Origin: Agromyces terreus
GTDB taxonomy: Bacteria > Actinomycetota > Actinomycetes > Actinomycetales > Microbacteriaceae
Assembly (NCBI RefSeq): GCF_009749465.1
Contig: NZ_WBIS01000006.1
Location: forward strand, 62,001 to 126,000
Direction of reading: 5' to 3'
Length of the DNA stretch: 64,000 nt
Shown here: positions 44,224-53,117 of the stretch, in pieces
Position numbering within the stretch: position 1 is the stretch's first letter
Layout of the letters: each line of letters starts with the position of its first letter
Position numbers and translations under genes: made by a program
Notes under the pieces: generated by a model
What the model saw: only the letters and a program-made list of their open reading frames with translations
The model's database searches: none
Told to the model about the DNA's origin: nothing

Positions 44224-47200
44224 GTGACTCGCCAAGACCGACCCGACGACGAGTCCGCCCCCGATCGTTCCGCGGCCGCCGGGGCGATGCCCGCCGAGGC
44301 GATCGCCGACGAGCGGCCGAGGCACACGCCGCTCTGGTCCCTGCTCTCCGGCTGGCTGCTCGGGCTCGAGGCGTGGCTGCGCTCGCACGGCGGCAGAGGC
44401 CTCCGCCGCGGCATCCGCGTCTTCTGGGCGGCCGTCGCAGCGGCCGGCGTGTGGCTGCTGATCGGGCCCGTGATCAACGCGCCGCTCACCCTCGACGACA
44501 TCACCTCGTCGGCGGGCTCGGCGACCGACGACTGGATCGCACGGGAGTTCGCGGCCGACTACCGCATCTCGCGCGACGACGACGGCCGGCTTCGGGCCGA
44601 GGTCGAGGAGCGCATCGACGCGTTCTTCCCCCACGACGTCGACGAGACGGGCATCGAGCGGGTGCTCGCGACCGAGTACGAGGGCCACGCCCTGGAGCCA
44701 TCGGCGATCAGCGCCGAGCTCGACGGCGAACCGGTCGCGGTCGAGATCGAGCGCGGCCCCACGACGCTCACGGTCGCGATCGACGCCGGCGAGCGCCTCA
44801 CCGGCGACCACGACGTCGTGCTGCGATACCGCATGCAGGATCTCGCATATCCCGCCGACGACGAGGCGACCGGCACGACCGTCGACCTCTTGGAGTGGGA
44901 CGTGTTCGGCCCGTCGTGGCCGCAGGCCTTCGCCGGGCTCGACGTCGCGATCACGATGCCCGACGAACTCGCCGACGAGCTCATCCGGCCCCCGCGCGGT
45001 GCGCTCGCGTGGTTGCTCGTCGGCGGCGGCGAGTGGCTGGAGCCCGAGGCCGACAGCCCTGCCGGGTCGACGACCTTCCGCCTGGTGAACGACCAGAACA
45101 TCCCGCCGCACGCGCAGGCGTGGTTCACGATGAGCTTCGAGTCCGGCACCTTCACGATGCCGCCGAACTCGCCGTGGTTCATCGTGCAGACGTTCGGGCC
45201 GGTCGTTCCGCTCGTGCTCCTCGCGGTCGCCCTGCTGTTCGCGCTGGCCGCCCGCGCGGTGGCGTGGGCGGATGCCAGGGGCCGGCCCTGGTTCCTCGCC
45301 CGCCACGACCCTCCCGACACGTCGCCCGCGATCGCGGCGCATGTGCTCGGCGCACCGCTGGCGATGGAGCTCGCGGTATCGCTCGACCGCATCCCGTCGA
45401 AGCCGGTGCGCGGCGTCGAAGGCCGGGCGCAGCGCATCGACGCCGCGCGGGCCGCGCGCCGCACCGGCCGGCTCGGCAACCTGCCCCGCGCGCTCGCACG
45501 GTACTGGTTCGGCGCCGAGCGGCGGGCCGTGGTCGCCGACGGGCTGCGCCGTGTGCCGAGGGGATTCGTGCGCGACGCGTTCCTCGCCGCTCCCCCGGCG
45601 CTCATGCTCGTGCAGTGGGGGCTCGTCCGACAGCTCTCGCATCAGACGACGCTCTCGATCGTCTGGTGGCCCGTCGCGTTCGTGCTCGTCTCGACCGTGC
45701 TCGCGGCGCTCGTCATGTGGATCGCCTGGTCCTCGCGCCCGCTCACGCGGCGCGGCGCACTGCTGAAGCAGGACCTGCTCGGCGTCGAGGTGTACGCCGA
45801 GCGCACGCAATTGCTCGACCGCGGGCCGGCGACCGACCCTGCGATGCCGTATGCGGTGCTCGGCGGCGACGCCGGATCGAGCGGCCGCCGGGTGGGTGCG
45901 CTGCTCGAGGCCGAACTCGGCGACGTCGAGCTCGCGAAGGGCTGGCAGACCCCCGGATACCTCGGCTGGGCCCGCCTGCTCGTGATCGGCGCCTCGGTGC
46001 TGCTGCTCCCGGCCATGATCGTGCTCATGGCTCGCGTGCCGAATCCGTACGACACGTACCGCGAGTACGCCGCCTACGACCAGGACGTCCCCGGCACCCT
46101 CTGGACGAACGTCGAGTCGGCGGACATCGTGGGCGAGCTCACCCGGGGCGCCGACGGCGCGGCCGTGGTCGAGGTCACCGAGCGCTACACGGTGGCGTTC
46201 GACGACTCGAGCAGCCAGGTGCCCCAGTTCGCGAATCAGTGGCCCGACCTCGTCGACGGCCAGTCGCTCGGGCTGCGGGTCGATGCGGTGCGCCTCGACG
46301 GTGCGGATGCCCCGTACCTCACGACACGCGACGGCGACACGCTCCTGATGCGCACCGCGTTCACCGAGGTGCTCTCCGGCACGCACGACCTCGAGATCGA
46401 CTACACCCTCGGTTCCGCGGCGTTCGCCGTGCCGGGCGATGACGGCGGCCCGAGATCCGGGCCGATCGTCGACCGGGTGCGCTGGGCGGCGCTCATCGAG
46501 GACTGGCACTACAGCGGGCTCTGGCGCGATCCCGAGACGCACGAGTTCGCGCCGACCCGGGTCGAGTTCCGCATCGGCGAGGAGCTCTCGGCGCTCGCCC
46601 TGCAGTCGGGCTGGATCACCCTCGACACGAGCGGCGACGGCCCGGCCGCGCAATGGCCCGAGACGGTCGTGCCCTTCGGCGAGGTCGACGGCGGGTACCC
46701 CGGTGTCGAGCTCTCCGAGCACGGCACCGAGGAGACCGTCGACGAGTCCGACGGCGAGCTCACCGCCTCCCTGGCGCTCGAGGACACGGAGTACGGGCTC
46801 CCCTTGCAGATCACGGCCGACGACCTCGGCGTTCGCCTCGACTTCCCGGCGGGCACCTTCACCGGCCCCGACGAGCGGGCGATGCACGAGAGCCGGGCGA
46901 TCGCCGCCCTGCCGTTCACCGTCGTGCTGGGTCTCGAGCTGCTCGCCATCGCGATCGGGGCGGCGGGCATCCTCGTCGGCCTCCGGCGCGCCCCGATGGG
47001 CTTCCGGCGCGGGGTGTTCCGCGACCTGCTGGTGTGGACCGCACCGCTGGCCACGCTCACGGCCTTCGTCGGGTTCGTGTGGCTGACCGGCGACATCCCG
47101 GCCGACCACCCCGTGATCCCGCAGATCGGCTGGCCGTTGCTCGTCGCCGCGGTCACGACGGTCGCGGCGCTCGTGCTCACCCGGCGGGGCCGTGCTCCCG

Positions 47201-47262
47201 GTGCGCCGCGGCGATCGAAGGCGCGGGCCGGGTCGGCCTCCACGCCGAAGGGACGGTCGTGA
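44224..47262 (+). CDS. large membrane protein with two DUF2207-like modules
   Basis: A 1012-residue protein. A membrane segment at ~residues 64-86 precedes a DUF2207-like extracellular domain (AADYRISRDDDGRLRAEVEE; GIERVLATEYEG). Helices and a basic cytoplasmic loop follow near 320-580, then a second similar domain (VESADIVGELTRGADGAAVVEV). At the end are three helices and a basic tail. Function unknown. It overlaps the following lipoprotein gene by 4 bp, implying a joint role at the envelope. Confidence 0.85.
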   Translation: MTRQDRPDDESAPDRSAAAGAMPAEAIADERPRHTPLWSLLSGWLLGLEAWLRSHGGRGLRRGIRVFWAAVAAAGVWLLIGPVINAPLTLDDITSSAGSATDDWIAREFAADYRISRDDDGRLRAEVEERIDAFFPHDVDETGIERVLATEYEGHALEPSAISAELDGEPVAVEIERGPTTLTVAIDAGERLTGDHDVVLRYRMQDLAYPADDEATGTTVDLLEWDVFGPSWPQAFAGLDVAITMPDELADELIRPPRGALAWLLVGGGEWLEPEADSPAGSTTFRLVNDQNIPPHAQAWFTMSFESGTFTMPPNSPWFIVQTFGPVVPLVLLAVALLFALAARAVAWADARGRPWFLARHDPPDTSPAIAAHVLGAPLAMELAVSLDRIPSKPVRGVEGRAQRIDAARAARRTGRLGNLPRALARYWFGAERRAVVADGLRRVPRGFVRDAFLAAPPALMLVQWGLVRQLSHQTTLSIVWWPVAFVLVSTVLAALVMWIAWSSRPLTRRGALLKQDLLGVEVYAERTQLLDRGPATDPAMPYAVLGGDAGSSGRRVGALLEAELGDVELAKGWQTPGYLGWARLLVIGASVLLLPAMIVLMARVPNPYDTYREYAAYDQDVPGTLWTNVESADIVGELTRGADGAAVVEVTERYTVAFDDSSSQVPQFANQWPDLVDGQSLGLRVDAVRLDGADAPYLTTRDGDTLLMRTAFTEVLSGTHDLEIDYTLGSAAFAVPGDDGGPRSGPIVDRVRWAALIEDWHYSGLWRDPETHEFAPTRVEFRIGEELSALALQSGWITLDTSGDGPAAQWPETVVPFGEVDGGYPGVELSEHGTEETVDESDGELTASLALEDTEYGLPLQITADDLGVRLDFPAGTFTGPDERAMHESRAIAALPFTVVLGLELLAIAIGAAGILVGLRRAPMGFRRGVFRDLLVWTAPLATLTAFVGFVWLTGDIPADHPVIPQIGWPLLVAAVTTVAALVLTRRGRAPGAPRRSKARAGSASTPKGRS

Positions 47263-48032
47263 ACGGCCGCCGCCTCGCCGCCGCAGGGGCGGTCGTGGCG
47301 GTCGCCCTGCTGCTGAGCGGGTGCGTCCCCGAGTACTTCGCCAAGATCAACGCCGGCCAGCAGCGTGTCGACACGGAGGTCGAGGAGGCCGGACTCGAGG
47401 CATCCGTCGATGCCGATTATTCCTGCACGGGCGCGCTGCCCTTCACCGCGACCACGTGCCGCGCAGCCGTGACCGTGACGACCGACGACCTCGACGTCAT
47501 CGAGAGGGCCGCGGAGCTCGAGGCCCTGCGCGCCGAGACCGACGGGCGTTCGTGGACCGTCGTCTACCGCGGAACGACCTACTGGGCGGAGCCCGACAAC
47601 CTCGCCCAGCTGCCCGTGGTCGACGGCACCCTGCCCACGGGCGTCACGATCGACCGGGTCGAGATCGGCGACGCTCGGGTCGGCATCGCGCTGACGGATG
47701 TCACGAGCTTCGAGCAACTCTGCGCCCTCGGCGAGGAGCAGACCTCAGCCGGCATCATCACGTCGCGCGTGGAGGGCCGCACCGATCTCGAAGTCCGACT
47801 CGACGCCGTGGATGACGCCGCCTTCGCCGACGCATGCGACCTCGGCGACGCGGCCATCGACTCGCTCGGCCTGAGCACACTGACCAGGGTCGGCATCGGA
47901 CCCGACGACGCGGGCGGGCTGACGCTCACGATCATCCCGAAGACGCAGGACGCGCTCGATGCCGCACGCGAGTGGGTCGCCGCCGTCGCGATTCCGGAGG
48001 GCGTCGACGTCGACGCGTCGGTCTACTACTGA
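47259..48032 (+). CDS. lipoprotein, partner of the DUF2207 protein
   Basis: A 257-residue lipoprotein. Signal sequence AAAGAVVAVALLLSGC with the lipobox LLSGC ending at Cys ~23. The mature part has paired cysteines (DADYSCTGALPF; ATTCRAAV; ACDLGDAAID). It resembles the LppM family (DUF3153-like), which is often beside DUF2207 genes. GTG 47259 overlaps the previous stop (GTGA). Confidence 0.85.
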   Translation: MNGRRLAAAGAVVAVALLLSGCVPEYFAKINAGQQRVDTEVEEAGLEASVDADYSCTGALPFTATTCRAAVTVTTDDLDVIERAAELEALRAETDGRSWTVVYRGTTYWAEPDNLAQLPVVDGTLPTGVTIDRVEIGDARVGIALTDVTSFEQLCALGEEQTSAGIITSRVEGRTDLEVRLDAVDDAAFADACDLGDAAIDSLGLSTLTRVGIGPDDAGGLTLTIIPKTQDALDAAREWVAAVAIPEGVDVDASVYY

Positions 48033-48034
48033 GT

Positions 48035-48086
48035 GCATGACGAAGGCCGGGCGCATGACGAGGGCCGGGCGCATGACGAAGGCCCC
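48035..48086. repeat. three 18-bp repeats before the rpsO/lipoprotein terminator
   Basis: GCATGACGA-GGCCGGGC units start at 48035, 48053 and 48071. The last runs into the terminator stem. Possibly duplications of the stem's left arm. Confidence 0.75.
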
Positions 48087-48119
48087 CGGCCGGCTCGTGA
48101 GAGCGGGGCGGGGGCCTTC
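48078..48119. terminator. bidirectional terminator for the lipoprotein gene and rpsO
   Basis: GAAGGCCCCC (48078-48087) pairs with GGGGGCCTTC (48110-48119); loop 22 nt. It lies between convergent genes. Confidence 0.75.
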
Positions 48120-48164
48120 GCAAGAAGTTCGCGGTATCAGCGAGAGCCGCGTCGGGAACGACGC

Positions 48165-48434
48165 TTAGCGGCGCAGACCGAGACGCTCGATGAGCTTGCG
48201 GTAGCGGTTGATGTCGACATCGGCGAGGTAGCCGAGGAGACGACGGCGCTGACCGACCAGGAGGAGCAGGCCACGACGCGAGTGGTGGTCGTGCTTGTGC
48301 TCCTTCAGGTGCTCGGTGAGGTCCTTGATTCGCTTCGTGAGGAGCGCGATCTGGACCTCGGGGGATCCGGTGTCACCGGGGTGGGTCGCGTACTCTTCGA
48401 TGATCGCCTTCTTGACGTCTGCTTCAAGTGCCAT
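48165..48434 (-). CDS. rpsO: 30S ribosomal protein S15
   Basis: An 89-residue ribosomal protein that binds 16S rRNA. Signature [17 protein letters not shown], then [28 protein letters not shown] 48434 (MALEADVKK) has AAAGGGG upstream. In most bacteria pnp follows directly; here it lies about 18 kb further along the same strand. The -10 box TAGACT (48531 to 48526) would give an ~84-nt leader. Confidence 0.98.
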   Translation of the reverse strand: MALEADVKKAIIEEYATHPGDTGSPEVQIALLTKRIKDLTEHLKEHKHDHHSRRGLLLLVGQRRRLLGYLADVDINRYRKLIERLGLRR

Positions 48435-48636
48435 AGATGGGATCCCCTTTCTCATTCGTTGCGCGCTGCCCGGGGCGGATTGCCTGAGCTCTCTTGATGC
48501 GCGGCCGTTTCACGGCAACCTGAAGAGTCTACCAGAGCGGATGCCTCGCGGCCGCCGCCGCGTGAACCGACCTCTCGCGCCCGTGGGATACTTTCGCGAC
48601 CGGGTCGCCGACCACGCCCCGGAGAGGAGCACCGAC
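48435..48636. promoter_or_regulatory. divergent promoter region of rpsO and the DUF4352 gene
   Basis: Minus strand: TAGACT (48531 to 48526) as the rpsO -10. Plus strand: GATACT (48587-48592) as the -10 for GTG 48637, with GGAGAGGAG at about 48621-48629. The ~84-nt rpsO leader may carry S15 feedback structure, but no clear fold was recognised. Confidence 0.5.
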
Positions 48637-49806
48637 GTGACCGAGACGCCGAACCGGCCCGAGGACGACCGACCCGCGGACGACCGGCTCGCGACGCCGT
48701 CGGGCGACGGCGCGGTGCCGCCGATCCCGACCCCCGCCGACCTCGGATTCACGGCGGCGCCGGTCGAGCCCGCCGCACCCGCGGCGACTCCGGTGCCGCC
48801 GTACGGACCGCCGCCGACCGAGTACGGGGCTCCGCCGGCCTACGGCGCGCCGCAGGCCTACGGGGCTCCGTCGACCTACCCGGCGCCCCAGGCCTACGCG
48901 GCACCGTCGGCCTACCCGGCGCCCCCGACCTACGGCGCACCGCCGGCCTACGGCTCGCCCGCGGCATCCGCCCCCTCCCCTTCGGCGAGGAACCCGTTCG
49001 GGCTCACCGCCCTCATCACCGGCATCGTGGCGATCGTGCTGGCCGCGATCCCGTTCGCGGCGTTCATCGCCTGGCTGCCGGCGATCGCGGCGGTGGCCTT
49101 CGGCATCGCCGCGCTCGTGACGAAGCGCTCGGCGAAGCGTGGCCAAGGGCTCACCGGACTCATCCTCGGCTCGATCGCCTTCGTGCTCTCGATCATCATG
49201 AGCGTCGTGTCGGTCTTCCTGGTGGCGGCGGTGTCGATCAACGCGGTGAACGACTCGATCGAGTCGGGCTTCGACTCCGGCTACACCGGCGACGACACGG
49301 ACGTCGAGGGCGATCCGTCGTACGAGGCCGACACGCAGATCGTCGGCGGATCCGCAGCCGGCACGGCCGAGGATCCGTTCCCCATCGGCGAGACCGTCGA
49401 GATCGCACGCCTCGGCGAGCCGCTCTACTCGATCACCATCGTCGCGCCGAACCTCGACGCCGACGACCTCGTCGCCGCCGAGGCCGACGACAACGACTCC
49501 GCGCCCGACGGCTCCTCGTACGTGCTCGTCCCGGTGACGGTGACGTACCACGACGACGCCCTGAGCCCCGGTTCGCCCGTGTCGGCCTGGGAGGACCTCT
49601 ACCTCACGTTCGTCACGGCCGACGGCGAGGAGATCGAGGAGAACTACGGCGCGATCCCCGACGCGTTCTTCGACCTCCCCGACCTGCAGCCGGGCGAGAG
49701 CGGCACCGGCAACTACGCGTTCATCGTGCCCGACGACGCGATCGCCGACGGCACCTGGCTCGTCTCGGTCGGCTGGGAGTTGGAGTACCACGTCGACGCG
49801 CGGTAG
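48637..49806 (+). CDS. membrane protein with Tyr/Pro-rich repeats and DUF4352-like domain
   Basis: A 389-residue protein. Residues ~50-120 are a low-complexity region of YGAP / YPAP repeats. Two transmembrane segments follow at ~132-160 and 185-212 (DUF4190-like: GIAALVTKRSAKRGQGLTGL), then an extracellular DUF4352-like beta domain (SYVLVPVTVTYHDDA). Probably an envelope protein; function unknown. GTG 48637 has GGAGAGGAG upstream. Confidence 0.85.
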   Translation: MTETPNRPEDDRPADDRLATPSGDGAVPPIPTPADLGFTAAPVEPAAPAATPVPPYGPPPTEYGAPPAYGAPQAYGAPSTYPAPQAYAAPSAYPAPPTYGAPPAYGSPAASAPSPSARNPFGLTALITGIVAIVLAAIPFAAFIAWLPAIAAVAFGIAALVTKRSAKRGQGLTGLILGSIAFVLSIIMSVVSVFLVAAVSINAVNDSIESGFDSGYTGDDTDVEGDPSYEADTQIVGGSAAGTAEDPFPIGETVEIARLGEPLYSITIVAPNLDADDLVAAEADDNDSAPDGSSYVLVPVTVTYHDDALSPGSPVSAWEDLYLTFVTADGEEIEENYGAIPDAFFDLPDLQPGESGTGNYAFIVPDDAIADGTWLVSVGWELEYHVDAR

Positions 49807-49886
49807 CGCCGAATTGGCGTTCGACCTGCGGTTTCTCGCTCCGACCGGCGTGTTCGAATGTCGGTGGGTCCTGTTTGGATGAAGAC

Positions 49887-51191
49887 ATGCCCGCCATCAT
49901 CGACGCCCCGCCGCTCACGGCGCTGCAGTTCAGATTGGCGGCGATCTCGGCGTACGACGGCATGATCCGTCAGGCGCAGGCAGATCAGTACCGGCACGTC
50001 CAGCTCGCTCGCGAGGCCGCAGCCGAGGTCGAGGGCGTCACGGCCGCGAGCAGCGCCGCCGAACGCGATCTCGCGACCCGGTCGTTCGTCGCCGAGCTCG
50101 CGACGACCCTCGGTCGGCACGAGGCATCCGCGTCTCGTCTCGTCAGCGAGGCCGAGCGACTCACCGGGCCGCGCGCGGCGACGCTCGCGGCGCTCGAGTC
50201 GGGCGTTCTCGGGCTCACGCAGGTGCGGTCGGTGCTCGAACTCACGCAGGGCGTGCCCGCCGAGGTCGCCGACGCCGTCGAGCGGGTCGCCCTCGACGCG
50301 GCCGAGGCGGCGTCGGCCGACGGCACGGTCTCGACGAACGCCGACCTGCGCCGGCGCATGCGGCGGGTTCGCGAACGACTGCACCCCGAACCCCTGGTCG
50401 ATCGCCGGGCACGTGCGGCCGTCGAACGACGCATCTGCCTCGAACCCGCGCACGACGGCATGGCCTGGCTCAGCCTGTACCTCGAGGCCGAGCGGGCGGT
50501 CGCGATCGAGCGTCGGCTCGAGGCGTTGGCGCATCGGGATCCGGCGGCGGGCGACCTCCGCACCCTCGCGCAGCGCGGGCTCGATGCTGCGGCCGAACTC
50601 CTGCTCGGCGAGGCCTCCGGCACGGCGTCCGGTGCGGTCACCGGCACCGCGTCCGGTGCGGTCACCGGCGTCGTCCAACCGCGCATCAACGTCACGGTGC
50701 CCGTGCTCACGCTGCTCGGTCTCGACGACGAACCCGCCGACCTCGAGGGGTACGGCCCGATCGACGCCGAAACCGCTCGGCGGTTGACCGCGCACGCCCC
50801 GTCGATGCGACGCATCCTCGTGCATCCAGAGTCGGGCGCGCTGCTCAGCTATGGTCGCGACACCTACCGAGCACCCGCCGACCTCGCCGGGTTCGTGCGT
50901 GTGCGCGACGGACGATGCCGCTTTCCGGGCTGCTCACGACGAGCCGACCGCGCCGATCTCGACCACACCGTCGCCTGGCACCGCGGCGGGCGAACGGATG
51001 CCTCGAACCTCGCCGCCCTGTGCCGACATCATCATCGGCTGAAACACGAGAGCGGTTGGCGCGTCGAACACGAGCCGGGCGGCGTGATGCGATGGCACTC
51101 CCCCGCAGGTCATGTGCTGCGCACGCTGCCCGAGCGGCCGTTCGACAGCACCGCGTTCGCGAACACGCCAGAGCCTGCCCGCCTGTCGTGA
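49887..51191 (+). CDS. DUF222 domain HNH endonuclease-like protein
   Basis: A 434-residue protein. DUF222 helical region (residues ~1-300), with a short GTASGAVTG repeat at about 245-262, then an HNH nuclease: CRFPGCSRRADRADLDHTVAWH and CRHHHRLKHESGW. This family is amplified in Microbacteriaceae and is often tied to mobile DNA, though no element is visible here. ATG 49887 is used; ATG 49875 is in frame. Ends just before a 14-bp terminator stem. Confidence 0.9.
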   Translation: MPAIIDAPPLTALQFRLAAISAYDGMIRQAQADQYRHVQLAREAAAEVEGVTAASSAAERDLATRSFVAELATTLGRHEASASRLVSEAERLTGPRAATLAALESGVLGLTQVRSVLELTQGVPAEVADAVERVALDAAEAASADGTVSTNADLRRRMRRVRERLHPEPLVDRRARAAVERRICLEPAHDGMAWLSLYLEAERAVAIERRLEALAHRDPAAGDLRTLAQRGLDAAAELLLGEASGTASGAVTGTASGAVTGVVQPRINVTVPVLTLLGLDDEPADLEGYGPIDAETARRLTAHAPSMRRILVHPESGALLSYGRDTYRAPADLAGFVRVRDGRCRFPGCSRRADRADLDHTVAWHRGGRTDASNLAALCRHHHRLKHESGWRVEHEPGGVMRWHSPAGHVLRTLPERPFDSTAFANTPEPARLS

Positions 51192-51194
51192 ACA

Positions 51195-51229
51195 CGAGAA
51201 CCCCCGGCGATCAGTGCCGGGGGTTCTCG
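51195..51229. terminator. terminator hairpin after the DUF222 gene
   Basis: A 14-bp perfect stem (51195-51208 with 51216-51229) around a 7-nt loop, 3 nt after the stop. Confidence 0.85.
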
Positions 51230-51231
51230 GT

Positions 51232-51261
51232 GACGTGCCTCGGACGCAGCGGAGGCACGTC
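51232..51261. terminator. terminator hairpin of the peptidoglycan-binding protein gene
   Basis: GACGTGCCTC (51232-51241) pairs with GAGGCACGTC (51252-51261), just downstream of the minus-strand stop at 51266. Confidence 0.75.
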
Positions 51262-51265
51262 AGGC

Positions 51266-51754
51266 TCAGCGGGGGTACTTCGAGACGGTGGTGAACCCGG
51301 CCCCCGCAGCGGGCTTCTCCACGTAGCAGCCGGCGTCGTAGGCGGCATTCCACGCAGCCTTCATCTTGGCGGGCGAGTTGTACTCGATGAACGAGCGCAC
51401 GCCCACGTACCGGCAGAGCTGGTTCCAGGTGATCGGTCCGACGATGCCGTCGGAGACGAGACCGAGGTAGCTCTGGAAACGCTTGACGTTGGTCTTCGTG
51501 TTCGCTCCGAAGCTGTTGTCGACGGCGAGCTGGTAGCCGCCGTACGACGAACCCCGGGAGGTCGCGAGTCCGTTGAGCATCGTCTGGATCTTTCCGACGC
51601 AGGTCGCGTAGCCGCCGGACGCGTACGTGTACGACGTACATCCGTGGCCGGTCGATCCGGCGGCGTTGGCCGCGGTCGCGGGAATGACGGCACCGAATCC
51701 GGCGATCGCGAGCGCGAGCGCTCCCGCAGCGAGCCGGCCCTTGAGTGATTTCAC
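51266..51754 (-). CDS. secreted peptidoglycan-binding-domain protein
   Basis: A 162-residue exported protein. Signal peptide LAAGALALAIAGFGAVIPAT (cleavage near ANAA). The mature part has a PG_binding_1-like fold (VGKIQTMLNGLATSRG; AVDNSFGANTKTNVKRFQSYLG; DGIVGPITWNQLCRYVG) with four cysteines. No catalytic domain. It starts at GTG 51754 with GGAG about 9 nt upstream. A TATGGT -10 lies at 51812 to 51807 on the minus strand. Confidence 0.87.
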   Translation of the reverse strand: MKSLKGRLAAGALALAIAGFGAVIPATAANAAGSTGHGCTSYTYASGGYATCVGKIQTMLNGLATSRGSSYGGYQLAVDNSFGANTKTNVKRFQSYLGLVSDGIVGPITWNQLCRYVGVRSFIEYNSPAKMKAAWNAAYDAGCYVEKPAAGAGFTTVSKYPR

Positions 51755-52236
51755 CTGGTGGTTCTCCGATCAGGTCGTGGAGTCGTGCATGGCGTGCACG
51801 CGGTCAACCATAGGAGCGGAGAATCGCCTCCGGAATCGGCAGGACTCCCCATTGACCGAGCGTCGCCTTCAGCGCCCGAGCGAGGCGACCGGACGGGGTC
51901 CTGGAGCGGGGGGACTTCCAGGCCCGCGCCGCCCGGTCGCGCGCTGCCGAAACCCGTGGGGGGCCGGGAATCGGCGACGCGGGGTCATCCACGACGATGA
52001 CGGGACCGCAGCACGCCCGATAGGGACGGACGCCGGGGCGTTCCCTTCGGTTCCGACCGCGTCGACTCCCGGAACCCGGGCGGTTCAACGGGAATGCACG
52101 GTTCGCAACCTCGTGATTCCACCGTACGACGGCTCGCCCGGGAATGCGAGACGTCTGTGGTCTGACCACAAGGGAGCGCCGAATTCTCGCCGGAACCTGT
52201 GGTCTGACCACAAAGCGCGCATCGGCGCGGGCACCG
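51755..52236. other. 480-bp intergenic region without a confident gene
   Basis: Holds the promoter of the peptidoglycan-binding protein gene at its left end and two identical 15-bp palindromes at its right end (52156-52170, 52198-52212). Open frames here have no recognisable protein features. Confidence 0.5.
52156..52212. promoter_or_regulatory. two identical GntR/FadR-type operator palindromes
   Basis: TGTGGTC-T-GACCACA at 52156-52170 and again at 52198-52212, centres exactly 42 bp apart (four helical turns). The core GT-CTG-AC fits the FadR-subfamily operator pattern TNGTNNNACNA. No GntR gene is adjacent, and neither flanking gene starts here on the expected side. Confidence 0.65.
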
Positions 52237-53109
52237 CTACGGCGCGAGCAGGAAGATCGGCGGCCACCCGGTGTGCGCGTACACGATCACCGCGAACACG
52301 ACCGCGTCGAAGAGCATGTGCACGGTGAACACGTAGCCGAGCGACTTCGTGAGCTTGAACGTGTACCCCTGGATCAGCGCGAACGGGATCGTGAGCAGCG
52401 GCCCCCACGACTGGTAGCCGAGCTCCCACAGGAACGACACGAACACGATCGTCTGCAGCAGGTTCGCCTGCCAGGTCGGGAAGTGCCGGCGCAGCAGCAC
52501 GAACACCGTGCAGATGAAGAACAGCTCATCCCACGTGCCCACGGCGATGACGCCGACGAGCAGCCGCCCGATCTCGTCGGGCTCGGTGACCGTCGGCCAG
52601 TTCTGATACACGCCCGACGTGATGAAGTAGAACGGCAGGATGAGCCAGCCGGCGAGCGTCACGAAGATCAGGTAGAGCCACTGCGTGCGGTTCCACCGCC
52701 GGCCCGTGCGCCACGGGAACCGGATGGTGCGTTCGCGGTACACGAACCGCGAGATGAGGAACGGCACGAGCACCGCGAGCCCGAGCACCACGGCGAACCG
52801 CACCATGCCCGCGTCGCTGAGGTCGGCCTTCATCGAGGCCGTCGAGATGACGACCTGCCCGACGGCGATGAGCGCGAGGTCGGCGAGCAGGCGCTCGGTG
52901 CGGCCGGAGCGATCGCAGAGCCACGCGGCCAGCAGGCCCGCGGCGAGCATCGCGTAGCCCGCGATCGGCAGCAGGAACCCGAACAGGAGCACGGCGGCGC
53001 CGCAGACGAGCACCGCGGGGATCAGGGCGATCGGATGCGTCCGCAGAGCGGGGGCGTCGGATGCCGCGGCACGGCCGGGCGGCCCCGGATCCTCGTTCGT
53101 GCGCGGCAT
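52237..53109 (-). CDS. CPBP-family intramembrane protease-like protein
   Basis: A 290-residue protein with about eight transmembrane helices. Motif regions of the CPBP (Abi/CAAX) family are GTWDELFFICTVFVLLRRHF, FVSFLWELGYQSW and VFTVHMLFDAV. The usual EExxxR is changed to DELFF, so catalysis is uncertain. It starts 8 bp after the HAD gene stop and is probably co-transcribed with it. Confidence 0.85.
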   Translation of the reverse strand: MPRTNEDPGPPGRAAASDAPALRTHPIALIPAVLVCGAAVLLFGFLLPIAGYAMLAAGLLAAWLCDRSGRTERLLADLALIAVGQVVISTASMKADLSDAGMVRFAVVLGLAVLVPFLISRFVYRERTIRFPWRTGRRWNRTQWLYLIFVTLAGWLILPFYFITSGVYQNWPTVTEPDEIGRLLVGVIAVGTWDELFFICTVFVLLRRHFPTWQANLLQTIVFVSFLWELGYQSWGPLLTIPFALIQGYTFKLTKSLGYVFTVHMLFDAVVFAVIVYAHTGWPPIFLLAP

Positions 53110-53117
53110 CCGCCGAC

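Noticed and set aside
43354..47109. 1251-codon minus-strand frame opposite the DUF2207 gene
   Set aside because: Low-complexity Arg/Glu/Val composition; the plus-strand gene has membrane segments and a leaderless promoter.
48035..48164. tRNA or small RNA between the lipoprotein gene and rpsO
   Set aside because: No cloverleaf; the sequence is explained by 18-bp repeats and a terminator stem.
51804..52211. Possible 135-residue protein in the intergenic region
   Set aside because: No ribosome site, no family resemblance. The repeated LWSDHK reading comes from the two DNA palindromes, which read alike on both strands.
52156..52212. The 15-bp dyads as transcription terminators of the CPBP gene
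   Set aside because: Seven-base arms with a one-base centre cannot form a stable RNA hairpin; the perfect DNA symmetry fits protein binding.
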